Assembly: GCA_944385705.1 (NCBI GenBank) | Contig: CALWYF010000022.1 | Location: forward strand, 1 to 35,510 | DNA from: an uncultured Oscillospiraceae bacterium | GTDB lineage: Bacteria; Bacillota; Clostridia; Oscillospirales; Oscillospiraceae | Reading direction: 5' to 3' | Length of the DNA stretch: 35,510 nucleotides | Notes under the pieces: generated by a model | Seen by the model: the letters and a program-made list of their open reading frames with translations, nothing else | Databases searched by the model: none | What the model was told of the DNA's origin: nothing | Made by a program: the position numbers and the translations under genes | Shown: positions 8,328-16,437 of the stretch, in pieces | How positions within the stretch are numbered: position 1 is the first letter of the stretch | How the letters are laid out: every line of letters starts with the position of its first letter

Positions 8328-8372
8328 GTATAAATTAAAGGCGGGGCCAAAGCCCTGCCTTTAATTTATACT
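8327..8372. terminator. bidirectional intrinsic terminator between convergent GT2 genes
   Basis: Arms at 8327-8347 and 8352-8372 form a 21-bp stem with one G-T pair and a CAAA loop. The GC core is flanked by T-rich and A-rich ends, so it can end transcription from both sides: the tandem GT2 genes on + and the Wzy/GT operon on -. Confidence 0.85.
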
Positions 8373-8376
8373 CTGT

Positions 8377-9315
8377 TCATCTAGAAAGTCTAGCCTTTAA
8401 ATCCAGCATACCAATAGCCAGCCGGTCCAGACCCAGATAATTAAGCCGCATGATAAACCTTCTCTTTCCGCTCTCCTTTTTGTAAGCGGAACAATGAACC
8501 AGATCCGGTATCTTTTCCCGCACATAGGCCCGAAGCCGGGAGAGCACCTCGTCCCGATCCGGTGTCCTTTGCCGGGACACCCGGCTGACGGTATCCAGAA
8601 GCACATGGTTTATAAGGAAAAATTCAAATTCCTCCCTGTGCTCCGGCAGCATATACTCTGCGAGCATGTCCATTATCTTCAGCATATCCAGGTTCTTTGC
8701 GGAGTTGTTGTTGCACATGGTGGAATCCTGGTGTCTGCGGTAGATATACAGCGGTTCCTTTACATATTCGATTTTGTTTGCCCTTATAAGCATCAGAGCG
8801 GAGAAATAGAAATCCTCGTACCATAGTCCCATGGGGAAGCGTATATCCCCCACCAGCTCCCGGCGAAAGACCTTGTTGCAGGCAGAGCCCGCCGCAGCCA
8901 GGGGATGCTCCTGAACGCAGGCGGGGAGCACTTCCTCCCGGCCGTCGTCATAGCGGGCCAGCCAGTCACAGACCGCCACATCGGCCCCGGTCTCCTCCGC
9001 TCTGGCAATGAGCTTTTCGTACATGTCCGGAGCAATGCTGTCGTCGCTGTCTATAAAACCCAGGAATTTCCCCCGGGCCTCAGGGATGGCAAAGTTCCTT
9101 GCCCGGCCCTGTCCGCCGTTATCCACCCGGCGCAGTCTTATCAGCTCCGGGTATCTGTCCCTGTACTCCTCCAGCACGGCAGCAGTACCGTCAGTGGAGC
9201 CGTCGTCCACCAGCAAAATTTCATAGTCCTCCAGGGTCTGGTTTACCAGGGAATCCAGACATTGACGGATATAGGGCAGAACATTGTAAACCGGAACAAT
9301 AATACTCAGCTTCAT
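8377..9315 (-). CDS. Family 2 glycosyltransferase (third)
   Basis: A 312-residue GT2 enzyme. Motifs: MKLSIIVPVYNV at the start, VDDGSTDGT near 38-46, GGQGRARNFAIPEA, and FIDSDDSI near 88-95. The LWYEDFYFSALML block corresponds to WYEDLRT in the tandem pair, so all three belong to one subfamily. The start ATG at 9315 overlaps the stop of the upstream membrane gene (TGATG), showing translational coupling. An open extension of five codons upstream is less likely. It is the last gene of the three-gene minus-strand glycan operon. Specificity unknown. Confidence 0.9.
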   Translation of the reverse strand: MKLSIIVPVYNVLPYIRQCLDSLVNQTLEDYEILLVDDGSTDGTAAVLEEYRDRYPELIRLRRVDNGGQGRARNFAIPEARGKFLGFIDSDDSIAPDMYEKLIARAEETGADVAVCDWLARYDDGREEVLPACVQEHPLAAAGSACNKVFRRELVGDIRFPMGLWYEDFYFSALMLIRANKIEYVKEPLYIYRRHQDSTMCNNNSAKNLDMLKIMDMLAEYMLPEHREEFEFFLINHVLLDTVSRVSRQRTPDRDEVLSRLRAYVREKIPDLVHCSAYKKESGKRRFIMRLNYLGLDRLAIGMLDLKARLSR

Positions 9316-10796
9316 CAAGGTTTTCTCCAAAGATTGTTTTCCTCTGTCACGGGCTTAACTCTGGTCTGATAGTATATGAGTCCCAGCACCAGGGCCATAT
9401 AGAAGGATACGTTGGGCCGCCGCAGCACCGAGCCGGAGAACTGAGCCAGACCTATAAACAGAGCGAAGGTAATAAGCAGGATAAAGTTGTCCGTGGTAAA
9501 GGCGGTCTTGAAGTTTTTCAGCAGCCGCCAGATTATCAGCAGAGCAAAGTAGGCCACAAAAGCCACATAGGCTCCAAAGCCCAGGTAACCGTAGTAGTAG
9601 AATATGGCGGGCCAATCGTTCTCCAGGTCGCAGCTGCCCGTGAGCCAGATGTCGGAGACATCGATGCCGAAGAGGTGGGTCAGGCCGTCGCTGTGCTTCC
9701 ACATAATGGAGGCGTAGGCGCTCTTTTGCTGTCTGACGTTTATAAGGGTCTGAGCATCGGTAGTAAAGTCATACTCCTCCATTATCTCGTCAATGGTGAA
9801 GCGCTCGAACATGTTGGGCATAATGCTCCAGAGCATTTTCCTGTAATAGTCCTCAAAAACCTGATGTACCTCCGGGTCGGAAAGTATATCCTCTTCGCTG
9901 ATAGTGTTGATATCGTAGCCCATAGCCTCCAGCTGCTTGTCTATCTCGCTCTGGTTGAGCTGGGCAAAGCTGGTCTGGGCAAAGCGGACCTTGTACATAG
10001 GAGTATACGGCGTCACCAGCGCCGACAGAGCCGACAGGGCCAGCAGCGTTATCACCACCGGCTTTTTGAGCTTTGTGCCTTTGATGAATTTTTCCGCTAT
10101 CATGAATCCGGCAAAGCCCGTGAATATCACGTAAACTGCAAAGTAGCAGGCCTTGGTGCCGTTGGACAGGAGCACCAGCAGCGTCAGGGCGGGCACCAGT
10201 ATATTCACCAGGAGTTTTTCCGACTTCACTGCGCAGAAGACGGAGAAGGCCGCCAGGGTTACAACTATCACGCTGTTGGCGCAGCGGTTGTCGTCGATGA
10301 CCCAGCCGCTTATTCCCAGGCCGTCGCCGTAGGTGACGTTGGCGGTGCCGGTAATCCAGGACAGGCCGATGGAGGCGGCGGTGATGGCAGCGGCAAAGAA
10401 GAGGCCCCAGTAGGCCTGGTTTCTTGTCTGCTCATTTCGTATGCAGTGGACAAAGCACACAGCCAGAATAGGCATCTGGGCAGTCTTGGCCGCATAGGAG
10501 ATGTCAAAGCTCATGCTCACGTAGCCTATACGCATGCAGTTGATAATGTGTAGCAGACAGACAGCAGCAATGGCTGCCATGGACAGGATGAAGGCTCTTT
10601 TCTCCTTCAGGGCAAAGAGGAGATACAGGGGCAGCAGCAGCATTATCATCAGTCTGATAACCCCCGCCATGGTGCCCTCGGGATTTTTTGTCCAGTAGGC
10701 AAGAATATCCAGCACCGGCTGAAGGATAATAAGCAGCATGAGCCAGTGGTTCTGGAAGTAATTTCTTATTGACTTTATCTTGTAGTTTTCACTCAT
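9315..10796 (-). CDS. O-antigen ligase / Wzy polymerase-like polytopic membrane protein
   Basis: A 493-residue protein with many hydrophobic helices (roughly 10-12) and one large extracytoplasmic loop, at about 255-390, rich in acidic and polar residues. This is the layout of the WaaL/Wzy family, which joins or polymerises lipid-linked oligosaccharides outside the membrane. The family is too divergent for me to name catalytic residues. The start ATG at 10796 overlaps the upstream stop (ATGA), and its own stop overlaps the next gene. Both partners are glycosyltransferases, which supports a polymerase or ligase role in making a cell-surface polysaccharide. An export function is less likely because no flippase fold is seen. 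Confidence 0.75.
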   Translation of the reverse strand: MSENYKIKSIRNYFQNHWLMLLIILQPVLDILAYWTKNPEGTMAGVIRLMIMLLLPLYLLFALKEKRAFILSMAAIAAVCLLHIINCMRIGYVSMSFDISYAAKTAQMPILAVCFVHCIRNEQTRNQAYWGLFFAAAITAASIGLSWITGTANVTYGDGLGISGWVIDDNRCANSVIVVTLAAFSVFCAVKSEKLLVNILVPALTLLVLLSNGTKACYFAVYVIFTGFAGFMIAEKFIKGTKLKKPVVITLLALSALSALVTPYTPMYKVRFAQTSFAQLNQSEIDKQLEAMGYDINTISEEDILSDPEVHQVFEDYYRKMLWSIMPNMFERFTIDEIMEEYDFTTDAQTLINVRQQKSAYASIMWKHSDGLTHLFGIDVSDIWLTGSCDLENDWPAIFYYYGYLGFGAYVAFVAYFALLIIWRLLKNFKTAFTTDNFILLITFALFIGLAQFSGSVLRRPNVSFYMALVLGLIYYQTRVKPVTEENNLWRKP

Positions 10797-13015
10797 GTCT
10801 CTATCACCGAATACCATTTCTCCGCCACCTTTTCCTCTGAGAATTCCCTGGAGTGGAGCAGGGCGCAGCGGCCCATCTCTCTCAGAAGTTCAGGCTTGGC
10901 CATCATTTCAAGGAGTCTCTTTTCATAGGCCGCCTCATCCCCCTCCGGCACCAGATAGCCGTCCTCTCCCGGATGGACGATGAAGCCGGGGCCGACCCGC
11001 ACGTCGTAGGCCAGGATGGGCAGGGCGCAGCTCTGTGCCTCCAGCAGAACGAAGGGGAAACCCTCGGAGCTGGAAGACATGGCAAAGACGGAGGCTTTGC
11101 ACATTTCCTCTTCCACCTGTTCTCCGCTTTTCTTCCCGGCCAGGAGGACGTAATCCTCCGCCCCCAGCTCATGTATCTCCTGAGCCAGAGCGGCAGCATC
11201 CTCCCCGTCTCCCAGAATCTTCAGTTTCCAGTCTGGAGCCTGGGGGTGTATGCGGGCAAATTGCTTCATCAGCAGGTCGAAACGCTTGACCTTCGTGAGC
11301 CGCCCGGCGGCCAGCACCGTCTTCTCCCTTGGCCGCAGCTCCGGGTGCTGGGGATAGTGAACCAGGAAATTAGGCATGTAAATCAGTTTGGTGTGGCGGT
11401 TTTTCCCCGCCATCATCCTCTCTGCTTCCTCCACCAGCTGGGGCGTCAGCAACGCCAGGATATCTATGCCCTCATAGCCCTTTTCAAAGCCCCTCACATA
11501 TTTCTTCTCAAAGCGGTGGTCGTGGTGCAGCTGGCCTATCTTCAGGACATTGGGGCTGCCGTAGCGAGATAAGAGCAGATTGTGTTCGTGGCGGGTGGTA
11601 ATTATCACACCGTCCTGAATGTTTTTGATGACTCTGATTACGGAGCGCCGCTTGCCGATCAGTATCTTCACGCTCCTGATGCTCTCTTTTATAAAGCGCA
11701 CAGGCCTGAGCTCCCGGAGCGCCGCCTTCCATTGTTCCCTGTTTGGGGTGTCCCCCAGCAGATAGAGGACCCGCACACCCTCCGCTACCGGAAAAGCAGG
11801 GGAATCCGGCATGTCGTAAACGCTGAACAGCTTCACCTCATAGCGCCGGGCAAAGAGGTTGGCCATACTGATGATGGCCTTTTCCACTCCCCCCATGCCC
11901 AGGTGCAGGGCAATGATGTTTACTGTCTTCTTATTTTTCACCTGCCCGGCCCGGAAGTCCTCCTGAGCCAGAGCCTTGATGCTGTTTATTATCTCTGCGT
12001 TGTATTGGCGCAGGTCGTCTCTCTGTTTAGGCACTCGCCGGGCTTTCACAATGGCGTCCAGCATGTCCTCCCGGCCCACCAGTCCACGGCTGTACCTCTC
12101 CAGGTTCTTGGTGCAGTAGAGGGGCAGGCCCAGAGCTTTGGCCTCCATGATGTTTAAAGGCTGGCCTTCATATCGGGAGGTGGAAACGAAGGCGTCCATC
12201 CTGTCCATGTATTTGAAGGGGTTGGTCTGCTGGCCCAGGAATGTGACCTTGTCGGTGAGCCCCAGGCTGTCCCTCTGATATTCCAGAGCAAAACGCTTGT
12301 CCCCGTCCCCTATGATGTAAAGGTGCAGATCGTCCCTGTATCTGGCCGCCTTGGCAAAGAGCTCCAGCATGATATCGTAGCCTTTCTGGTGGCATAACCT
12401 GCCCAGAGCCACAAAGTTCAGCTTGTCCGGGTCCGGGGAAAAGTCAAGGGCTTCTCCCGCCTTCTGATATATCTCCCCGGTGTCGATGGTGTTTTGGATG
12501 ACGGTGAATTTCTCCGGGTCGTAAATGCCGCTGCTGACCATAAAGGGCTCTATTACCCCTTGGGAGACGCCCACAAATTTGTCGTAATATTTGAACTTGT
12601 CCTTGAAGTTGAACCACAGGACCCGGTACTTCCACTCGTTTTCCAGCTTCACGCTGACATTGTTGTGTATCCACATCACCCGACGCTTGGCCGGGACGGT
12701 GAGAGCCCCAAGGGCGCAGGAGAACTGGTAGGAGTTGAAGTCTATAGCCAGGTCGTACTCCGGGCAGTCTCCGAAATCCAGGCTCACCATATTCCTGGCG
12801 ATGTCAAAAGGGATGAAGGAGCAGAGCCTCGGCAGGTGCTTCAGGTATTTTATATTCAGCTGGGGCGGAAAATCCACCTTCCAGAAGGACTTCTTGTCCG
12901 AAAGGTAGAGATCCACCTGAAAATGCTCATAGTCAAAGTTCCGCAGGAGGTTCACCAGGGACTTCTGAATCCCTCCCACGTCCAGATTATCCTGAAAGAA
13001 GGCTATCCTCTTCAT
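10793..13015 (-). CDS. Tandem double-domain GT4-type glycosyltransferase
   Basis: A 740-residue protein with two GT-B glycosyltransferase units. The first, about 1-365, starts FFQDNLDVGGIQKSL. It carries FVALGRLCHQKGYD near 218-231 and the E-x7-E-type nucleotide-sugar motif SRYEGQPLNIMEAKALGLP. The second, about 372-740, starts HLGMGGVEKAI and carries VLAAGRLTKVKRFD and SSSEGFPFVLLEAQSCALP. Each half is close to the size of a complete GT4 enzyme and both keep their nucleotide-sugar motifs, so two successive sugar transfers are plausible. No membrane helix is evident. It is the first gene of the minus-strand glycan operon, with a promoter at 13051-13079. Confidence 0.88.
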   Translation of the reverse strand: MKRIAFFQDNLDVGGIQKSLVNLLRNFDYEHFQVDLYLSDKKSFWKVDFPPQLNIKYLKHLPRLCSFIPFDIARNMVSLDFGDCPEYDLAIDFNSYQFSCALGALTVPAKRRVMWIHNNVSVKLENEWKYRVLWFNFKDKFKYYDKFVGVSQGVIEPFMVSSGIYDPEKFTVIQNTIDTGEIYQKAGEALDFSPDPDKLNFVALGRLCHQKGYDIMLELFAKAARYRDDLHLYIIGDGDKRFALEYQRDSLGLTDKVTFLGQQTNPFKYMDRMDAFVSTSRYEGQPLNIMEAKALGLPLYCTKNLERYSRGLVGREDMLDAIVKARRVPKQRDDLRQYNAEIINSIKALAQEDFRAGQVKNKKTVNIIALHLGMGGVEKAIISMANLFARRYEVKLFSVYDMPDSPAFPVAEGVRVLYLLGDTPNREQWKAALRELRPVRFIKESIRSVKILIGKRRSVIRVIKNIQDGVIITTRHEHNLLLSRYGSPNVLKIGQLHHDHRFEKKYVRGFEKGYEGIDILALLTPQLVEEAERMMAGKNRHTKLIYMPNFLVHYPQHPELRPREKTVLAAGRLTKVKRFDLLMKQFARIHPQAPDWKLKILGDGEDAAALAQEIHELGAEDYVLLAGKKSGEQVEEEMCKASVFAMSSSSEGFPFVLLEAQSCALPILAYDVRVGPGFIVHPGEDGYLVPEGDEAAYEKRLLEMMAKPELLREMGRCALLHSREFSEEKVAEKWYSVIET

Positions 13016-13050
13016 TAAGACATCCTCACGAAAACATGTTATGACAGTTT

Positions 13051-13079
13051 ATTTTAACTCAAAATCTCCCGTATGTAAA
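13051..13079 (-). promoter_or_regulatory. promoter of the GT4-Wzy-GT2 operon
   Basis: Minus-strand -35 TTTACA (13074-13079) and -10 TAAAAT (13051-13056) are 17 bp apart, each one base from consensus. The start site falls about 30 bases before the GT4 ATG, and GTGAGGA supplies the ribosome site. Confidence 0.65.
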
Positions 13080-13111
13080 GTTTAAGCTGTCTCTCTCTGC
13101 TTCAGCCGCAA

Positions 13112-13146
13112 AAATTCTCCCGGAGCTGACTGCTCCGGGAGATTTT
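13112..13146 (-). terminator. intrinsic terminator of the one-carbon operon
   Basis: A perfect 11-bp stem (13116-13126 with 13132-13142, loop TGACT) lies just after the cyclo-ligase stop codon. On the minus strand it is followed by AATTTTTGC, a typical U-tract. It separates the folate operon from the glycan operon that follows on the same strand. Confidence 0.88.
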
Positions 13147-13149
13147 GCA

Positions 13150-13704
13150 TCATGTCTGTTTTCTTCTATATACCCGCTCTTCCGTCACCACGGCATCCAT
13201 GGGGATGTCCCAGCTCTGAGCCTCAAGGGCCTCCGCCCGCTGAAACTCGTAGGCCACGGCAACGAATTTTGCTTTGGTGCACCTGAGCAGGAAACGGTCA
13301 TAATAGCCCCCGCCCATGCCCAGGCGGCGACAGTCCGGGTCAAAGGCGGTGCAGGGGCAGAGCACCAGATCAATTTCCTCCGGAGCAATTTCCCGGGAGA
13401 GCTCCCGTACAGGCTCCGGTATACCAAAGGCCCCGGTTTTCCAGGCCTCCTCCCCCTCCGGCAGCAGGGCGCACATCTCTCCGGGTCCGGTGCACAGGGG
13501 GTAGGCAAAGACCTTCCCCCGGAGCAGCTCCAGACTCACCTCTCCCTGAACCGCCCTGTATATCATCACGATCCGGGCCAGTCTGTATTCCGGCAGCTCC
13601 TCCACTTTTGAAACTATACGCCGGGAAAGTTCTTCCACGGTGTCCCGGCTCAGAGCCTTTCTGGCGCAGCGCATCTCCCGGCGGAGCCGGTCCGTTGACT
13701 TCAT
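13150..13704 (-). CDS. 5-formyltetrahydrofolate cyclo-ligase
   Basis: ATP-dependent enzyme (MTHFS, YgfA/FAU1 family) converting 5-formyl-THF to 5,10-methenyl-THF, so rescuing a dead-end folate. The 184-residue length is typical. The N-terminal basic R-R-E-M-R region, the FAYPLC strand and the signature GMGGGYYDR at 129-137 are present. The start overlaps the folD stop by 4 bp (ATGA), so it is co-translated as the last gene of the operon. In this context it returns formyl-folate to the methenyl pool used by FchA and FolD. Confidence 0.94.
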   Translation of the reverse strand: MKSTDRLRREMRCARKALSRDTVEELSRRIVSKVEELPEYRLARIVMIYRAVQGEVSLELLRGKVFAYPLCTGPGEMCALLPEGEEAWKTGAFGIPEPVRELSREIAPEEIDLVLCPCTAFDPDCRRLGMGGGYYDRFLLRCTKAKFVAVAYEFQRAEALEAQSWDIPMDAVVTEERVYRRKQT

Positions 13705-14582
13705 TTCAGTCTCCTCTCCGCCGCCGTGACCACATGCTTCATCAGCACCGCAGAGGTAGCCCGGCCCACTCCTCCCGGCACCGGGCTTATTGCCTCCACA
13801 GTCTTTTCCACTTCCTCATATATGGCGTCTCCCACGAAGCCTCCCAGGCTTCCGTCGGCATTTTCCAGCTCCGGCAGAAAGTTCATGGACACATCCAGCA
13901 CCGTCTGGCCCGGCCGCACCATGTCGCCTGTGAGGAGTCCCGGTCTTCCTGCGGCGCAGATTATCAGGTCTGCCTGTCGGCAGATGTCTCCCAGGCCTTC
14001 CGTGCGGCTGTGGCAGAGAGTGACGGTGGCATCCCTGGCCGTCAAAAGCATAGCCAGGGGCTTTCCCACCACCAGGCTTCGGCCTATCACCGCCGCCCTT
14101 TTACCCCGGCAGTTAATGCCGTAGTAATCCAGTATCTCCAGACAGGCCTGGGCAGTGCAGGGGGGAAATCCCGCTCCCTCCCCTGTGTATACAGCAGCGG
14201 CAGAGGCGGCGGTGCAGCCGTCCACGTCCTTCTCCGGTGAAAGGACATTGCATATCTCCCTCTGCTTCGCTGCAAGCGCTCCCGGCAGAGGCCGGAATAT
14301 AAGGCAGCCGTGGACTTTGGCATTGGCGCTGAGTTCTTCCAGCAGCTCCTTCAGTTTCTCCGGGGCTGCAGTCTCCGGCAGCACACAGCTTTCCGTCTCT
14401 ACTCCGCTTCGGGCAGCCTGGCGCCGTATACTCTTCTCGTAGGCGATATCGTCTTCCCGCTCTCCGCAGCGGACCAGAGCCAGTTTCGGGACTATGCCCT
14501 GCTCCCTGAGAGCGACACAGCGCCGGGATATATCCTCCTCCAGGGCGGCGGCCACCTCCCTGCCTGATAAAAGCTTAGCCAT
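13701..14582 (-). CDS. folD: FolD-type methylene-THF dehydrogenase, apparently lacking the cyclohydrolase residues
   Basis: Interconverts 5,10-methylene-THF and methenyl-THF. The 293-residue protein has the usual two domains. The Rossmann motif IGRSLVVGKP lies at 166-175 and the folate-site loop PVPGGVG at 268-274. Y48 and D121 (KDVDG) of the active site are kept. The catalytic lysine that normally sits four residues after the Tyr is Ile52. The Gln of the family's VQLPLP motif is replaced, the segment reading IFRPLP. In characterised FolD enzymes that Lys and Gln serve mainly the cyclohydrolase step, so this one is probably a dehydrogenase only. FchA, two bases upstream, would supply the cyclohydrolase. 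From memory, clostridial FolD proteins with a similar MFRPLP pattern exist. Its ribosome site AGGGGAGG spans the fchA stop. Confidence 0.93.
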   Translation of the reverse strand: MAKLLSGREVAAALEEDISRRCVALREQGIVPKLALVRCGEREDDIAYEKSIRRQAARSGVETESCVLPETAAPEKLKELLEELSANAKVHGCLIFRPLPGALAAKQREICNVLSPEKDVDGCTAASAAAVYTGEGAGFPPCTAQACLEILDYYGINCRGKRAAVIGRSLVVGKPLAMLLTARDATVTLCHSRTEGLGDICRQADLIICAAGRPGLLTGDMVRPGQTVLDVSMNFLPELENADGSLGGFVGDAIYEEVEKTVEAISPVPGGVGRATSAVLMKHVVTAAERRLK

Positions 14583-14583
14583 T

Positions 14584-15213
14584 TTACCTCCCCTGCTCCA
14601 GAAGAGCAGCCTTCACTTTGCCGTATATATCCCCCCAGAGCCGTTCACAGCTGTGCTGCATCTCAAGGCAGGCGGCATTCAGCTTTTCGGCCTGTTCCCT
14701 GTCCCTGAGGCTCCCGGTGTTGATGTACACGTTCAGCGCCGCCGAATCCACGGCGGCCTTTAGCATGGCGGCGGCACAGCCGGCATCGGACACCGCCATC
14801 ACCGAGCCTTTTTCCGCCATCACTGCCGTCAGTTCCAGGGCCCGGCAGCCCAGTTCCATTATCTTTTTTGGAGCGGCGCAGGCTGTGAGAGTGGCCCTTT
14901 CCAGCTTCTCCTCCCGGCCCGGCTCCTCCTTCGGCAGTTTGTAGGCCCGGCTCAGAGGCAGGAAGGCCTCCGCATCCTCCGTCACTGCGTCCAGCAGCTT
15001 TTCCCGGAGCCTTTCCAGCTCCGCCGCCGCTGCCTTTATCTCCTCTTCTGCCCCGGCATAGCGTTTCTTGCCCACCGTAAGGGCGGCCACCATTTCCCCC
15101 AGGGCTGCCCCCAGGGCTCCTGCAAGGGCCGCTGCACCGCCGCCCCCGGGAGTCGGGCTGGAGGAAGCCAGCAGCCGGGTAAAGTCCCGGCAGCTCTCCT
15201 TTGTGTAGTCCAT
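14584..15213 (-). CDS. fchA: Cyclodeaminase/cyclohydrolase family protein (FchA, methenyl-THF cyclohydrolase)
   Basis: A 209-residue all-helical protein of the FTCD C-terminal/FchA family. In acetogens and purine fermenters such proteins hydrolyse 5,10-methenyl-THF to 10-formyl-THF, or release ammonia from formimino-THF. Signatures: the N-terminal TPTPGGGGAAALAGALGAAL near 21-40, then MVAALTVGKKRY, and the later SDAGCAAAMLKAAVDSAALNVYIN. It sits 12 bp after the homocysteine methyltransferase and 1 bp before folD. The FolD lacks cyclohydrolase residues, which makes the cyclohydrolase role more likely than formimino-THF deamination. Confidence 0.88.
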   Translation of the reverse strand: MDYTKESCRDFTRLLASSSPTPGGGGAAALAGALGAALGEMVAALTVGKKRYAGAEEEIKAAAAELERLREKLLDAVTEDAEAFLPLSRAYKLPKEEPGREEKLERATLTACAAPKKIMELGCRALELTAVMAEKGSVMAVSDAGCAAAMLKAAVDSAALNVYINTGSLRDREQAEKLNAACLEMQHSCERLWGDIYGKVKAALLEQGR

Positions 15214-15225
15214 GTTATGATCCTC

Positions 15226-16437
15226 TCAGATTATAAGTCCGTATCTTTCGCAGAGGGGCAGCAGCTCCTCTTCCCTTATGTTTCCCTCGTACATAGCCCG
15301 TCCCTGATAGAGCCTCAGAGCCTGTTCCAAAAGCCCTGCATCTTCGCAGCAGAGACAAAGGGGCTTGGATATCATGAACTGGCAGTCGGCAAAGGCAGAG
15401 AGGTCTTCCTCTGTCCTGATGGCTATTGCCACCATCTCCCCCTCCTGCTCTTCCATAAGCTCATCCTCCAGCTCCTCTCCACAGCTGAGCACCTCCCCGT
15501 GCTTTGCCGCCGGGTCCAGGAAGAAGACCTCCTTCTCTGTGGCACAGGGCAGCTTGTCACTGTGCATAGGTGCCGGCGGGAGCATATCCAGAGCGGCGCT
15601 GCCCTTTGCCAGAGCTTCCACATGTCCGGCCTCCGTGCCGCAGCAGCCGCCGAAGATGCAGACCCCCGCCCGGGCCATTCCGGGAACGCAGGCGGAGAAT
15701 TCCTCCGGCGGGCAGTTGTATACTGTCTTTCCGTCCACCGTCTCCGGCATACCCGCGTTGGGCTTTGCCATCAGAGGTATGCGGGCTATTTCCCTCAGCC
15801 TCTCCAGCTGAATCAGCATCTCCTCCGGGCCCACGGAGCAGTTGAGACCAAAGGCGTCCGCCCCCATGCCCTGCATTATCTGCAAAGCCGCAGTTACGTC
15901 GCTGCCGGTGAGAGTGCGGCCCTTCTCGTCGCAGGTAAAGCTGACAAATACCGGCTTCTCACTGACGCTCTTCACCGCCAGCAGTGCTGCCCTGGCCTCC
16001 GCCACTGTCATCATTGTCTCAATGACGAAGAGGTCCACCCCGGCCTTTTCCAGAGCTGCCGCCTGTTCGGTGTAAATCTCCACCAACTCGTCAAAGGATG
16101 CGGTGCCCAGGGGATAGAGCATCAGGCCCGTTGGTGCCAGGTCCCCGGCCACCCAGGCTCTGTCCCCCGCCGCCTTGCGGCTGAGATTCACCAGAGCCTG
16201 ATTATATTCTTCTACCTTGCCGAAAATTCCGTGCTGTTCCAGCTTCACCCGGTTTGCTCCGAAGGTGGGAGCATATATTACCCGGCTGCCCGAGTCAACA
16301 TAGCTGCGCTGTATCTCCAGTATGGCCTGGGGATGCTTCAGCGTCCAGCTCTCGGCGCACTCCTCTCCCGTGTAGCCCTGTTTCTGCAGCTGGGTGCCGG
16401 TGGCTCCGTCCAATATAAGGGGAAAGCTCAGTTCCAT
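15226..16437 (-). CDS. Homocysteine S-methyltransferase-like protein (MetH N-domain type) with extra C-terminal region
   Basis: A 403-residue protein whose first ~280 residues match the homocysteine-binding barrel of MetH and BHMT. It starts FPLILDGATGTQL, and the zinc-binding cysteines are present: C200 (GLNC) and C265-C266 (GGCCG). Methyl groups would be transferred from a methyl-corrinoid to homocysteine, giving methionine. Residues ~290-403 form a separate acidic region ending in LYQGRAMYEGNIREEELLPL. That tail faintly resembles one strand-helix unit of the MetH folate-binding barrel, but is far too short to be a working one. The ATG overlaps the RACo stop (ATGGAACTGA), so the two are tightly coupled. 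No corrinoid domain is in this protein; the fused one at 18606-20321 is the obvious partner. A different thiol acceptor is possible. Confidence 0.85.
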   Translation of the reverse strand: MELSFPLILDGATGTQLQKQGYTGEECAESWTLKHPQAILEIQRSYVDSGSRVIYAPTFGANRVKLEQHGIFGKVEEYNQALVNLSRKAAGDRAWVAGDLAPTGLMLYPLGTASFDELVEIYTEQAAALEKAGVDLFVIETMMTVAEARAALLAVKSVSEKPVFVSFTCDEKGRTLTGSDVTAALQIMQGMGADAFGLNCSVGPEEMLIQLERLREIARIPLMAKPNAGMPETVDGKTVYNCPPEEFSACVPGMARAGVCIFGGCCGTEAGHVEALAKGSAALDMLPPAPMHSDKLPCATEKEVFFLDPAAKHGEVLSCGEELEDELMEEQEGEMVAIAIRTEEDLSAFADCQFMISKPLCLCCEDAGLLEQALRLYQGRAMYEGNIREEELLPLCERYGLII

